A stretch of DNA of 31,181 nucleotides from a virus. The translations under genes were made by a program, and so were the position numbers. The notes under the pieces were generated by a model. It was not told the DNA's origin. It saw only the letters and a program-made list of their open reading frames with translations, and did no database searches. Shown here piece after piece: positions 1-7,089 of this stretch (the first letter of the stretch is position 1; each line of letters starts with the position of its first letter). The DNA is taken from positions 1-31,181 of the IMG/VR virus record IMGVR_UViG_3300047444_000294, one strand, 5' to 3'.

Positions 1-591
1 ATCGAGCAAGACGCGCTCGGCAATTTTCAAATCGTAATTCGCGCCGGTTTCCGCGCCCCAACTCAGAAGGCCGAGGTGATGGTCCCCTAGATTGTATACC
101 GTCAGCAGATCCGCGTCGCATTGCTCTGGCGCAGGCGGAAGTTCGGCCCGGCCTCTATATCCGTCAAACGTCGCCTTGATCGCGTCGATTAGGTCTGCGG
201 TTTTTTCCGAATCCTTCGAGGTCTTCACCCATTGCGCGACGATGCGATTATCAGCATCGAGCAACGCCGATACGCCCTTGATCGCGTGGTTTTCTGGGAC
301 TTTGAACCGTTCGCCCGGTTCGCGCTTCTGTTGGATGAAGGTCTTTTGCAGCGTCCCGTCAGCGTCAAGTTGGCTTGAAACCTTCGAGACTTCAAAGCCC
401 GGCAGAACTGGCGCAAATCCCAAAAGACCATGACCCGCAAGGATCTTGACCCTGCTTTGCAGTGTCGTCCTGGGAATGTCCAGCCGTCGCGCGGCGGCGC
501 ATTTGTTGATTGACCCGTCTGGGTTTCGTGTTGCCTCAATCGCGGCGAGGGTTTCGGCTATCTGTTCGTCGGAAAGCTGTTGACCTGACAT
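1..591 (-). CDS. HTH plus phosphoesterase-like phage protein, 3' end cut off by the window
   Basis: The first 197 codons are open with no stop before the window edge, so the C-terminus is missing. ATG at 591 is preceded by AGAGGGG, a fair ribosome binding site. Residues about 25-50 (SINKCAAARRLDIPRTTLQS) look like a helix-turn-helix: polar helix, turn at LDIP, then an R-T-T-L recognition helix. After a linker, residues 164-190 read TVYNLGDHHLGLLSWG, where the GDHH motif resembles the first metal-binding motif of calcineurin-like phosphoesterases (GDxH). I infer a DNA-binding protein with a metallophosphoesterase or nuclease domain; the remaining metal motifs would lie beyond the window. It is downstream of the lysis genes with a 51-base gap. 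The existence of the gene is secure, the enzymatic call is tentative. Confidence 0.75.
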   Translation of the reverse strand, partial: MSGQQLSDEQIAETLAAIEATRNPDGSINKCAAARRLDIPRTTLQSRVKILAGHGLLGFAPVLPGFEVSKVSSQLDADGTLQKTFIQQKREPGERFKVPENHAIKGVSALLDADNRIVAQWVKTSKDSEKTADLIDAIKATFDGYRGRAELPPAPEQCDADLLTVYNLGDHHLGLLSWGAETGANYDLKIAERVLLD

Positions 592-642
592 TGTGCGGCC
601 CCTCTCAGGGTGCGGGCGGAAAGCCCTGGTCGCGGGATATGC

Positions 643-1023
643 TTATCGGGGCGGGCGGGGAGACCCTTCAAGGATTCGGTCGAGACGCTGCCCTAATGCG
701 TTGACCGCGCCGACGACTTCTTTGATGGCGCCTAACAGCCGTTCTTCCGTGCGCTCCAGCATCGGCAATGAGACGTAATTTTGCGCGACGGCGAGCTTGT
801 GGTCAGCGAGATCCTTCTTGACCGCCTCGACCGCCGCCCTGTTGGATTCGACATCCGAGCGCGTATCGTCGGTCGTTTGTTTGACGAGCGCCGCAGATAT
901 GGCCTCGGTGCGGGCCGATTCCTGCCGCGTAAACCAAAATGATACGACGGCGAGAACGAACGCCGCGCCCGCGATCCATTCGCCATAGGTAAAAGGCCCG
1001 GCGCCCAAGTCAGGTGCAGACAT
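643..1023 (-). CDS. Membrane-anchored coiled-coil protein of the lysis region
   Basis: This is a 126-aa protein with one membrane segment at about residues 16-31 (WIAGAAFVLAVVSFWF), followed by a long charged helical region to residue 118 rich in A, E, K, D and L with coiled-coil spacing. The topology (short N-terminus, one TM helix, long helical tail) is that of inner-membrane spanins (Rz-like) and of small phage holin-accessory proteins. Position just after the holin and endolysin genes supports a lysis role. I see no outer-membrane lipoprotein partner nested in it, so a spanin call is not proven. GGGG lies upstream of the ATG at 1023. The C-terminus ends in a short proline/arginine tail (SPRPPR). 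Confidence 0.8.
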   Translation of the reverse strand: MSAPDLGAGPFTYGEWIAGAAFVLAVVSFWFTRQESARTEAISAALVKQTTDDTRSDVESNRAAVEAVKKDLADHKLAVAQNYVSLPMLERTEERLLGAIKEVVGAVNALGQRLDRILEGSPRPPR

Positions 1024-1032
1024 ATCCGGCCC

Positions 1033-1089
1033 CTACTTTGCGCTAGGATGGAAAATTGACGGGTCGGGAATATGCTCTTGCACAGCCAT
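1033..1089 (-). CDS. Possible 18-aa peptide gene between holin and coiled-coil gene
   Basis: A mini-ORF starts with ATG at 1089 after AGGAAACCCA (good Shine-Dalgarno position) and ends with TAG at 1035-1033. It encodes MAVQEHIPDPSIFHPSAK. It fills the otherwise empty 130-base gap between the holin stop (1154) and the next start (1023), and its stop is 9 bases from that start. The ribosome site and tight packing argue for translation, either as a real micro-protein or as a leader peptide coupling the next gene. It has no membrane segment or recognisable motif. Eighteen codons are too few for confidence. Confidence 0.4.
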   Translation of the reverse strand: MAVQEHIPDPSIFHPSAK

Positions 1090-1121
1090 TGGGTTTCCTA
1101 ATCGATCCAAGGGTTAGAGAT

Positions 1122-1146
1122 GCGCCGGCCCTGCGAAGATCGGCGC
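1122..1146 (-). other. GC-rich hairpin after the holin gene
   Basis: A 6-bp perfect stem (GCGCCG with CGGCGC) encloses a 13-base loop just 8 bases after the holin stop codon. There is no T-run after it on the minus strand, so it is unlikely to be a strong intrinsic terminator; it could stabilise the upstream message or reduce readthrough. Confidence 0.35.
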
Positions 1147-1153
1147 GTCTCGC

Positions 1154-1690
1154 TTATTTTTTCTTGATGGGAAGCGTGTCGAGCGCGACGCCGGAATACC
1201 GCTCATAAGTGCGCAGGCCAGCGAGGCCGACCCAAACCGGCACCGACCAAGCAAAAAAGCTATCCGGCAAAGGCGTCACATGCGCGATGTAGGCGACCAT
1301 TTGATAGATGGCAGGGACCGGCAAAAGCAGCCATCCGGCGCTGGGCCGCCAACCGCCGTAAAAAAACTTGAGCCACGCCGGGCCATCGACCGTCAACTCG
1401 TCCTTGTTCTGATCGACCTGCAATTGCGCCCATGCGATAGCGTTCTTTTGCGCATCCTCAAGCGTCGCCAGTTTACCGGCCGCGTTCGGATCGGCGGAAA
1501 CCGTGGCCGCGACAACGGCGGGCGGCGCATCGGGCGCGAGGCCAAACGCCTGCGCGATCTGCGGGACGAGCGATGCGGCGATATTGCCGACGACCGCGCC
1601 AACAGGGCCGCCGAGCAATCCACCAAGCGCCGGAAGGCCCTTTTGCAGCAGTGAACCGGCAAGGGCTTCAAGGTCTTTCGGGTCGAACAT
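1154..1690 (-). CDS. Holin, 3TM family (GWRP motif)
   Basis: The product has 178 aa. The N-terminal 45 residues are a glycine/alanine/leucine-rich amphipathic region (GGLLGGPVGAVVGNIAASL), followed by a polar linker. Residues 113-138 contain the GWRPSAGWLLLPVPAIYQ segment, whose GGWRP entry into a membrane helix is characteristic of the 3TM phage holin family; a further hydrophobic stretch (FFAWSVPVWVGLAGL) lies at about 145-159, and the tail is basic (PIKKK). Such holins permeabilise the inner membrane at a set time and release the endolysin. ATG at 1690 follows GGAGCTTGACCC, with the Shine-Dalgarno inside the end of the endolysin gene, 3 bases after its stop. Strong fit to a holin; timing regulation is not visible. 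Confidence 0.85.
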   Translation of the reverse strand: MFDPKDLEALAGSLLQKGLPALGGLLGGPVGAVVGNIAASLVPQIAQAFGLAPDAPPAVVAATVSADPNAAGKLATLEDAQKNAIAWAQLQVDQNKDELTVDGPAWLKFFYGGWRPSAGWLLLPVPAIYQMVAYIAHVTPLPDSFFAWSVPVWVGLAGLRTYERYSGVALDTLPIKKK

Positions 1691-1693
1691 GGG

Positions 1694-2476
1694 TCAAGCT
1701 CCGTTGGCCGCGGCCGTCAACGCGGCGGCGGTTTTCTGATGGCGGCGGATGGCGAAGACCAGCGCGACGACGCAGCCAACAGCGGCGGCAACCAGCGCGA
1801 CGATGACGATAGACGGGATGGGGCTTTGCGCTGCTGGATGCAGGCTGGCAGTCGCAGCGGCGGCGGTAGTGGCGGGCGCGACTGCGACCTTGGCCTTGAC
1901 GACAGCTTTCTGTGTCTCCGCGGCAGCGCCAGCGATCAGCGCGCCCTTGAGATCGGATAATGCGTGTTTCGCCTTGGCGAGATAGGCGGTGCGCGAGGCC
2001 AGCCCATTTTCTCCGCCATTGACACGAAGGGTGACTGCGCGGATGTCGTCGCGGTCAGCAGATGCGTTCAGGTTGCGATCTTTCCAGTATTGCGCCGCCG
2101 TGGTCGCCGCCCAAGGGAACGCCGCCATCTTTGCGGGTTGCGAGACGAAATCGACGCCGAACACCTTGGCGAGTCGGGTGTAATTCGCGCGCCCTGTGTT
2201 CTGGATCAGCCCGCGCCCTTTGAATGCCGGGCCGTCGCCGGCAATGATGTTTCCAAGGTCTTTACGCCCCTCATAGGCCCGGCCCGATGCAAGCTCGGTC
2301 GTGGTCGTGATGCCGGCCGACTCGTGCGCGCATTGGGCGATGAAATGCGCCAGCCGCAAGTTGCTATAAAGCTCCCCGCGAGCCATGCAATCAAGCATCG
2401 ATGCGGCGAACCCGGAGCGGATTGCCGCTTTGCTGTTCGGAGCGACCGCGAGCAGGATTTTCTCAAAGTCGGTCAT
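1694..2476 (-). CDS. Endolysin, glycoside hydrolase family 19, with C-terminal membrane anchor
   Basis: The 260-aa product carries a GH19 (chitinase/lysozyme-type) catalytic domain at residues 1-180. The catalytic region is visible as AHFIAQCAHESAG (Glu52 the likely proton donor), followed by YEGRKDLGN, GDGPAFKGRGLIQNTGRANY and NGGENG, all typical of phage GH19 peptidoglycan hydrolases. An alanine/valine/threonine-rich linker (180-220) leads to a hydrophobic helix at 222-243 (SIVIVALVAAAVGCVVALVF) and a basic tail (RRHQK). There is no N-terminal signal or SAR segment. A C-terminal anchor is unusual for an endolysin and suggests tethering to the inner membrane. I chose ATG 2476 because it overlaps the stop of the preceding gene (ATGA); an upstream ATG at 2506 would add residues with no family match. 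Confidence 0.92.
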   Translation of the reverse strand: MTDFEKILLAVAPNSKAAIRSGFAASMLDCMARGELYSNLRLAHFIAQCAHESAGITTTTELASGRAYEGRKDLGNIIAGDGPAFKGRGLIQNTGRANYTRLAKVFGVDFVSQPAKMAAFPWAATTAAQYWKDRNLNASADRDDIRAVTLRVNGGENGLASRTAYLAKAKHALSDLKGALIAGAAAETQKAVVKAKVAVAPATTAAAATASLHPAAQSPIPSIVIVALVAAAVGCVVALVFAIRRHQKTAAALTAAANGA

Positions 2477-2628
2477 GAGCGGAGGTCCCTCGACCATTGC
2501 GTGCATCCGGCGATGGCGCTAGCGGCCGGCAAAAACGCCAGTTGAAGCGAGAGGACCATCCCGGCGACGATGACGGCGCCCACAATGACTGGTGCGAGGA
2601 GGACAAGCAGAAGCAGCCGCGTAAGCAT
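2473..2628 (-). CDS. Small membrane protein of the lysis cassette (51 aa)
   Basis: A short gene with ATG at 2628 and GAAAGG 9 bases upstream, ending in an ATGA overlap with the endolysin start. The product is MLTRLLLLVLLAPVIVGAVI followed by a second hydrophobic stretch (MVLSLQLAFLPAASAIAG), one cysteine and a polar tail (TQWSRDLRS). It could be a small holin, antiholin or other membrane lysis accessory; the IAGC sequence resembles a lipobox but stands about 40 residues in, far from a normal signal-peptide position. Coupling to the endolysin gene supports a lysis role, but the exact function is unknown. Confidence 0.75.
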   Translation of the reverse strand: MLTRLLLLVLLAPVIVGAVIVAGMVLSLQLAFLPAASAIAGCTQWSRDLRS

Positions 2629-2669
2629 GGGAATGCCTTTCGGGAAAGTGTTGCTGTTTCGGATATGGA

Positions 2670-3041
2670 TTAGGGCGCCGCAATCGTCGCGGCGTCAGGA
2701 ACCGATGCGCGGATCTTGAGAACGCCAGCCACTACGATTTCGCTAGATCCGTCTGTATCGGTGACGCGCACTTGGTGATAAATTCCGGCAGTGACCACGG
2801 GAAGGCCGGCTGTGTCCGCAGACGAGAGATTGACCGCCATCTTCCACAACTGCGAAGTCCCGTCTTGCGTGAACGCGCCAGTCTTTTTGATAAACGCCGT
2901 CTCGGCGGATGACGCCGCCGCAATGATGTAAACCCCGCTTGGCGCGGTCAAAACGGCCGGCGTCGTTCCTGTGGCGTAAATCGGGATTTCTAGATCGATT
3001 GTGTCGCCCTGGTAAATCGGGCGGGATGCAAGATCAGTCAT
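2670..3041 (-). CDS. Beta-rich phage structural protein, Ig/BppU-like
   Basis: The 123-aa product begins MTDLASRPIYQGDTIDLEIP and continues with alternating short beta-type segments ending in GIYHQVRVTDTDGSSEIVVAGVLKI. The pattern of an N-terminal QGDT, a dTagLP turn and a final tDxDG-V-xG-xLxI strand pair is common in small head-fibre and baseplate-upper proteins of phages. I infer an accessory tail or fibre-attached protein. ATG at 3041 overlaps the previous stop by one base (TGATG); an in-frame TTG at 3044 is less likely. It is the last structural gene before the lysis cassette. Confidence 0.75.
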   Translation of the reverse strand: MTDLASRPIYQGDTIDLEIPIYATGTTPAVLTAPSGVYIIAAASSAETAFIKKTGAFTQDGTSQLWKMAVNLSSADTAGLPVVTAGIYHQVRVTDTDGSSEIVVAGVLKIRASVPDAATIAAP

Positions 3042-4384
3042 CAACTTGCCTTTCTTTCCCCGAATAATCCGGGCGTCGTGATGGTTTTTGAATAGGCGCC
3101 ATTGACGGAAACAACCGGGTCAAGGCGCATGCCTTTGGTCGATACGTCCCGCGACCATATGCCGGGAATGACAACCAGCCGAGATTGCGGCAGGATTTCC
3201 AGGCCAGAGATAACGGCAATATCCAGCGCTTCCGTCCCCGCCAGGACGCCTTCAGCCGGAACATCGCCCGAAAGCGATGCTGTGTCGGGTTGTTCGCTTG
3301 CATCTAGTGCGCCGGATGTTGCCACATCACCCGAAAGCGATGCGTCATCTTGCCCCTCGGTCGCAGCAAGATAACCATCCGAATCGACCGTTCCCGCGAA
3401 GCTGGCTGCATCTTCCGCCTCAGTCGCGGCTATGATGCCGGACGGAGATCCCCCAACCATCCCGGCTGTAGACGCCACGTCGGGAGCCTCATTAGCAGCC
3501 AGTGCGCCTTCTGTAGCGGTTATGCCCGCCAGCGACGCTGTGTCTGCGGCTTCCGTTACCGCCAATAAACCGGAAGACGCAATAACCCCGGAAAATGCCG
3601 CAGAATCCCCCGTTTCAGTCGCCGCGAGCGCGCCCGTCGTCACTGTGCCAGCAGAGAACAGTAGCGATGCAACCGGGGAAAAAATTGCGTTGAAAGAACT
3701 CGCGCTTATTGCATCTTCGTAGATAGCCAGCATCTCTGCCGGAGTGACGACGCGGTTATATATTTGAAAGTCAGCAATCGATCCGTTGAAATTGAAGCCA
3801 TTGCTTGTGGCACCAATAATCATAGCGCCTGAAAACGAAAATGATGCCGACTGCACGCCAGACCCAAATTGCACGCCGTTGTAATAAATCGCCCAATTCG
3901 ACCCGTTAAAACTGACAGCGACATGCTGCCATACGCCAGCTTTTACAATAGCACCGCCCGTATTATTGCCAATAGCTGTAACACCCTGCTTATTTAGGGT
4001 GAGTCCTCCGCTAATTGTAATAAACTGTGGGGCGGAATTTGATACTGTATGCCCTATGATCGTACCAGTAGCTGTTCCGGTCGTAGTTGGGTTAATCCAC
4101 GCGGAATATGTAAAGGTAGAGATATTTAAGGCGGTAGGAAGGACAACTCCAGAGCCAAGATTGCCGGCGCCAGTGTAGCTAGGCGTCGTAATGCACGGCC
4201 CTATAGGGCTGTCGCCAAGGACCAGATTATGCGACGTGACTTGCGAAAGCGTGCCGGTGTTCTGCTTGCCGCTTGAGTCGAGGGTGCTTCCGCCCTCAAA
4301 CAGATAGCGCCCCACCAACCCCGTCGCGACGCCGCTAGAGGGTTTGAGCGCGGATTTGTCCGGGCTAAATGGCCGGGGGCGCAT
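3041..4384 (-). CDS. LamG/concanavalin-A-like adhesion protein with seven-fold repeat
   Basis: The 447-aa product has two parts. Residues 22-222 form a laminin-G-type (ConA-like) jelly-roll: GLVGRYLFEGGSTLDSSG at its start, then FTYSAWINPT, WQHVAVSFNGSNWAIYYNG and a closing GSIADFQIYNRVVTPAEM, the classic order of LamG_3 domains that bind glycans. Residues about 251-397 hold seven units of roughly 21 residues with the form G-x-L-A-A-T-E-x-x-D-x-A-S-x-S-G-x-V. The last 50 residues look globular again. I infer a virion-attached adhesion protein that contacts surface polysaccharide. ATG 4384 sits in a TGATG overlap with the preceding gene; GTG at 4387 is an alternative. Confidence 0.85.
   Translation of the reverse strand: MRPRPFSPDKSALKPSSGVATGLVGRYLFEGGSTLDSSGKQNTGTLSQVTSHNLVLGDSPIGPCITTPSYTGAGNLGSGVVLPTALNISTFTYSAWINPTTTGTATGTIIGHTVSNSAPQFITISGGLTLNKQGVTAIGNNTGGAIVKAGVWQHVAVSFNGSNWAIYYNGVQFGSGVQSASFSFSGAMIIGATSNGFNFNGSIADFQIYNRVVTPAEMLAIYEDAISASSFNAIFSPVASLLFSAGTVTTGALAATETGDSAAFSGVIASSGLLAVTEAADTASLAGITATEGALAANEAPDVASTAGMVGGSPSGIIAATEAEDAASFAGTVDSDGYLAATEGQDDASLSGDVATSGALDASEQPDTASLSGDVPAEGVLAGTEALDIAVISGLEILPQSRLVVIPGIWSRDVSTKGMRLDPVVSVNGAYSKTITTPGLFGERKAS
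3194..3634 (-). repeat. Seven degenerate about 63-bp repeats inside the LamG gene
   Basis: The encoded units begin GALAATETGD, GLLAVTEAAD, GALAANEAPD, GIIAATEAED, GYLAATEGQD, GALDASEQPD and GVLAGTEALD, spaced 20-23 residues apart. Each has a conserved Glu followed three residues later by Asp, and most then have an (A/S)G turn. At DNA level they are diverged, so they are not recent duplications. Confidence 0.85.
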
Positions 4385-4860
4385 CACGCTACCGAGCGGT
4401 TATAGGTGCGGTATTTGATGGTGTTGCCAGACGACGCCAGCGCGACGCCCGCCTGATTGTAAATCACGAACCTGAAGCTGCCGGGCGGAATCACGATGCG
4501 CGACAAGGTTCCGACAATCGCCGCCGCTCCGGTCGGGAAACTGATGTTGCCGACCCAACATGTCGCGCTCGGAACCTTGGCCGCACCCGTGCCGCTGGCA
4601 AGTTGGCCGTCGCCGTAGGTCGAGCCATCCTCGTTCAGCGGGTAGATGTAGACGCCTAGGAAATTCGGCGCCGCAGCGGTAACTGAACCGAGCGCTACCG
4701 AAATATCCGCGAACATATCGAGCGCGGTCCCGTTCGCGATGTCTGCGACGCTTGACAGCACGGATGACCCGTTCGCCAGCGAATTGACATCGGCGGCGTT
4801 GACGGCCGTGCCCCACGACAGGCCCTGACCAGAGCCTGCAATCCATTTTTCCGTAGCCAT
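4384..4860 (-). CDS. Unknown phage structural protein (158 aa)
   Basis: The protein is rich in Ala, Gly, Ser and Val with short beta-type stretches and a central FLGVYIYPLNEDGSTYGDGQ segment. It has no signal peptide or membrane helix. It lies between repeat-rich adhesion proteins at the distal end of the tail operon, and overlaps the next gene by one base (TGATG). This composition fits a virion surface protein such as a fibre-associated or decoration protein. I do not recognise a named family. ATG 4860 follows GGGGATAATAAG. Confidence 0.75.
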   Translation of the reverse strand: MATEKWIAGSGQGLSWGTAVNAADVNSLANGSSVLSSVADIANGTALDMFADISVALGSVTAAAPNFLGVYIYPLNEDGSTYGDGQLASGTGAAKVPSATCWVGNISFPTGAAAIVGTLSRIVIPPGSFRFVIYNQAGVALASSGNTIKYRTYNRSVA

Positions 4861-4887
4861 ATCTTATTATCCCCGCTCAAGCGTTCA

Positions 4888-5313
4888 TCAGGCGTGGGTG
4901 ATCGTTCCGGCAGTGATTGTCACCGTCTCGCCGGCCGATATGGTCGAGGCAGCAAGAACAATGTCTTTTCCAGACGCCGTTCCTTCTGCCGTCCCGCCGA
5001 CCGTCAAGCCAGGGATAATCACCGTCCCGGCATTGTTGCGAAATTCGGCCAGAGCCGCCGTTCCAGACGCAGACGCGGCGACCGAAAGGGGAACTCCCGC
5101 CAGCGTCAAGGTCTGCGACGCCTCGGTAAACGCGGGGTTTTGCAGGGTGATGGTCGCCAGTACGCCGGTTGCGCCGGACAAGGACGATGTGCCGATGACC
5201 AGCGTACCCGCCGATCCGGCGCCAGAGCCAGCAACGAAGGTTTTTGAATTCACAGCGTCATTGACGACGGTCATGCGGTTGTCTTTTACGGCGTTGATAT
5301 AGGTGAAGGTCAT
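4888..5313 (-). CDS. Unknown beta-rich phage structural protein (141 aa)
   Basis: The protein begins MTFTYINAVKDNRMTVVNDA and is otherwise dominated by Ala, Gly, Thr, Ser and Val, with a likely beta-sandwich C-terminus (SAGETVTITAGTITHA). The short N-terminal helix region (VKDNRMTVVNDAVN) followed by low-complexity beta strands is common in phage-encoded proteins next to fibre genes. There is no membrane segment. AAGGGG is 11 bases before the ATG at 5313. The function is unknown; a fibre or tail-surface accessory is the best guess from position. Confidence 0.72.
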   Translation of the reverse strand: MTFTYINAVKDNRMTVVNDAVNSKTFVAGSGAGSAGTLVIGTSSLSGATGVLATITLQNPAFTEASQTLTLAGVPLSVAASASGTAALAEFRNNAGTVIIPGLTVGGTAEGTASGKDIVLAASTISAGETVTITAGTITHA

Positions 5314-5373
5314 AGGTCATCATCCCCTTGATTATGGGTGGAGGTTTGTCGAGTTTTTGGAGGTTGGTTAAGT

Positions 5374-7089
5374 CTAAACCTTGATGTCGCTTAACTTTTT
5401 ATCCATGTAGACAGCTTGGATTTTATCGATCGTAGTCCCACACGCGGCGGCTAGTACATCGCCATAATCTGATCCATCAAGATAAATAAGCTTTTTGATC
5501 ACGGCCGAATTGTCGTCGTTTCCGATCAACACGCCTTGAATAACGTGTTTACCGTTGGATACATGCAGCCAGTCTTTTTTCCACCTTCCGGTGAACGCCC
5601 CCCAAGGCGTGATCACTTGATACGTTGGCGGATCGGGATAAGGTGGCGTCGTTTTCTTTTCGGAGAAAGTCTTGCCATTCGACCAATAGGGGAATTGGTG
5701 CAGGAAGTAGCTTGTGTTTGTGCCGAAATCAGATGGGTCGCTCCAAGGAAGAGTGACGTTGACATCTAGATATGACAAGGCGGATGAGCCTGTATAAGTC
5801 GTAGTGTCCGACCCAGGATCGCCATTGTTCCAAGAAACGCTAATTGCATCAATAACGGCGTTCGTCGCGCTCGTGACCGAGTCGAGTTTCGTTTTCAGGA
5901 TATCGTATTTGCCATTCTGCGAGAAATCGAGCCGCGCCACCGTCACAGCGCCGCCGCCCGAAATCGCATAAGAAGTCTCGTGCGTGAATTTTACGGGACC
6001 GCCTGGGATTGGCTGTTCTAATTTTTGGGAGTCGAATTCAATAACCGTTTCAACGGGGGGTGTCGAAAAACCGCCCCCGGAATCAAGAGCGCCGCCTGGG
6101 CTAAGGGTATAAGTGCTCGTGACCGTTAATGGCGGTGCGCCGACCGTTGGGCCAGAACCGCTCGTCGTTGTGGTGATGGAGCCAGCCGCCATCGCGGCGT
6201 TCTGGCCCGACGAAAAGGAGGCAGGCGGAATGGTCGATAAAGAGGCGCGCGAACTGAAACCGCTGCCGCTGGTGGCCTCGAAAGCAAGAAATGCCGATGG
6301 GACGCCGGGAACCGTACCGGGCGCAAGCTTTAGCTGTGTGACCTGTACCTCGTCGGACGACCCGCCGCCTGTGGTGTCCCGATAGATCGTGTGGGGCGTG
6401 GCAATATCCGCCATCGGGACCGCCGCGACCTTGCCGCCGTCGTAGAGCACCATGAGGAACAGGCCCCACGATATATCGACGATGTTTTGAAACGGATCGA
6501 GCCTCCAAGGCGGATTGATGTCCGTCCCGTCCGAGGATGTGTCTGGAGGGTCGAGATCGGAGTCGTAGGCAGAATTTTCGGTATTGTCTAAATCGGTGTT
6601 GCCTTCGCCGTCATCCGATGCGTCTGACCCATCCGGCCATTTCAGTTGAAACACGGTTTCCTGATATTGTCGTCTTGGATCGATGACCGAAAAGCGATCC
6701 ACCCGCTGCACCTTGTACCAAGTCCCAGGGTCGTCTTTCCTGAAAACCTTGATCGTGTGCGTCTGAAGATGCTTCGGCGGATCGTCGCTGTTGAGTAGGC
6801 TTGTAATCGCCTCTTGGAAGCTATCCCGCTCGTCCGTCGTATCATAGGAATCGATGCGCTCAACATCGATGGTTGACGACGGGTCATCGATCCCTGTCAC
6901 GGTGACCTTGTGGGTTTTCCGCGAAAGGTTTTGGCTGGTGTTGTCGAATGTATGCTCGGATTCCTGATAGCTGTCATGTGCATCAATGAACGAGATAACA
7001 TCTACAACCGGCCCGTCGATATAGGTGTCCGGATCGTCCGGCTTGGAGAACCGGCGAACCGAGGTTTTGCGGGCGCTTTCGGTAGGCAT
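5374..7089 (-). CDS. Large tail-associated protein with triple DDP repeat
   Basis: The 571-aa product opens with three related units of about 39 residues (about 10-48, 60-98, 111-149). Each has a DDP motif, then a V-x-x-(V/I)-D-x-(I/Y) strand, an aspartate pair and a final (Y/F)QE. An acidic linker (SDASDDGEGNTDLDN) follows, then a long beta-rich region with Ser/Thr/Gly-rich loops to the end. No enzymatic motif is visible. Position after the tail-tip and fibre genes suggests a large virion surface or baseplate-attached protein. Start ATG 7089 overlaps the previous stop (TGATG). I do not recognise a named family. Confidence 0.8.
   Translation of the reverse strand: MPTESARKTSVRRFSKPDDPDTYIDGPVVDVISFIDAHDSYQESEHTFDNTSQNLSRKTHKVTVTGIDDPSSTIDVERIDSYDTTDERDSFQEAITSLLNSDDPPKHLQTHTIKVFRKDDPGTWYKVQRVDRFSVIDPRRQYQETVFQLKWPDGSDASDDGEGNTDLDNTENSAYDSDLDPPDTSSDGTDINPPWRLDPFQNIVDISWGLFLMVLYDGGKVAAVPMADIATPHTIYRDTTGGGSSDEVQVTQLKLAPGTVPGVPSAFLAFEATSGSGFSSRASLSTIPPASFSSGQNAAMAAGSITTTTSGSGPTVGAPPLTVTSTYTLSPGGALDSGGGFSTPPVETVIEFDSQKLEQPIPGGPVKFTHETSYAISGGGAVTVARLDFSQNGKYDILKTKLDSVTSATNAVIDAISVSWNNGDPGSDTTTYTGSSALSYLDVNVTLPWSDPSDFGTNTSYFLHQFPYWSNGKTFSEKKTTPPYPDPPTYQVITPWGAFTGRWKKDWLHVSNGKHVIQGVLIGNDDNSAVIKKLIYLDGSDYGDVLAAACGTTIDKIQAVYMDKKLSDIKV
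6643..7062 (-). repeat. Three tandem protein repeats at the N-terminus of the 571-aa gene
   Basis: Units at residues 10-48, 60-98 and 111-149 align over their full length around DDP, a central V-D, a following D, and Q-E near the end (SYQE, SFQE, QYQE). The spacing is 50-51 residues. The DNA has diverged, so this is an old internal duplication. Confidence 0.85.

Noticed and set aside
1964-2545. Long plus-strand open frames, for example here, 11153-11776, 13025-13630, 19292-20143 and 27994-28899
   Set aside because: All lie opposite clearly identified genes, have Arg/Ala/Gly-rich shadow composition and no ribosome sites or family motifs. High GC makes such frames common.
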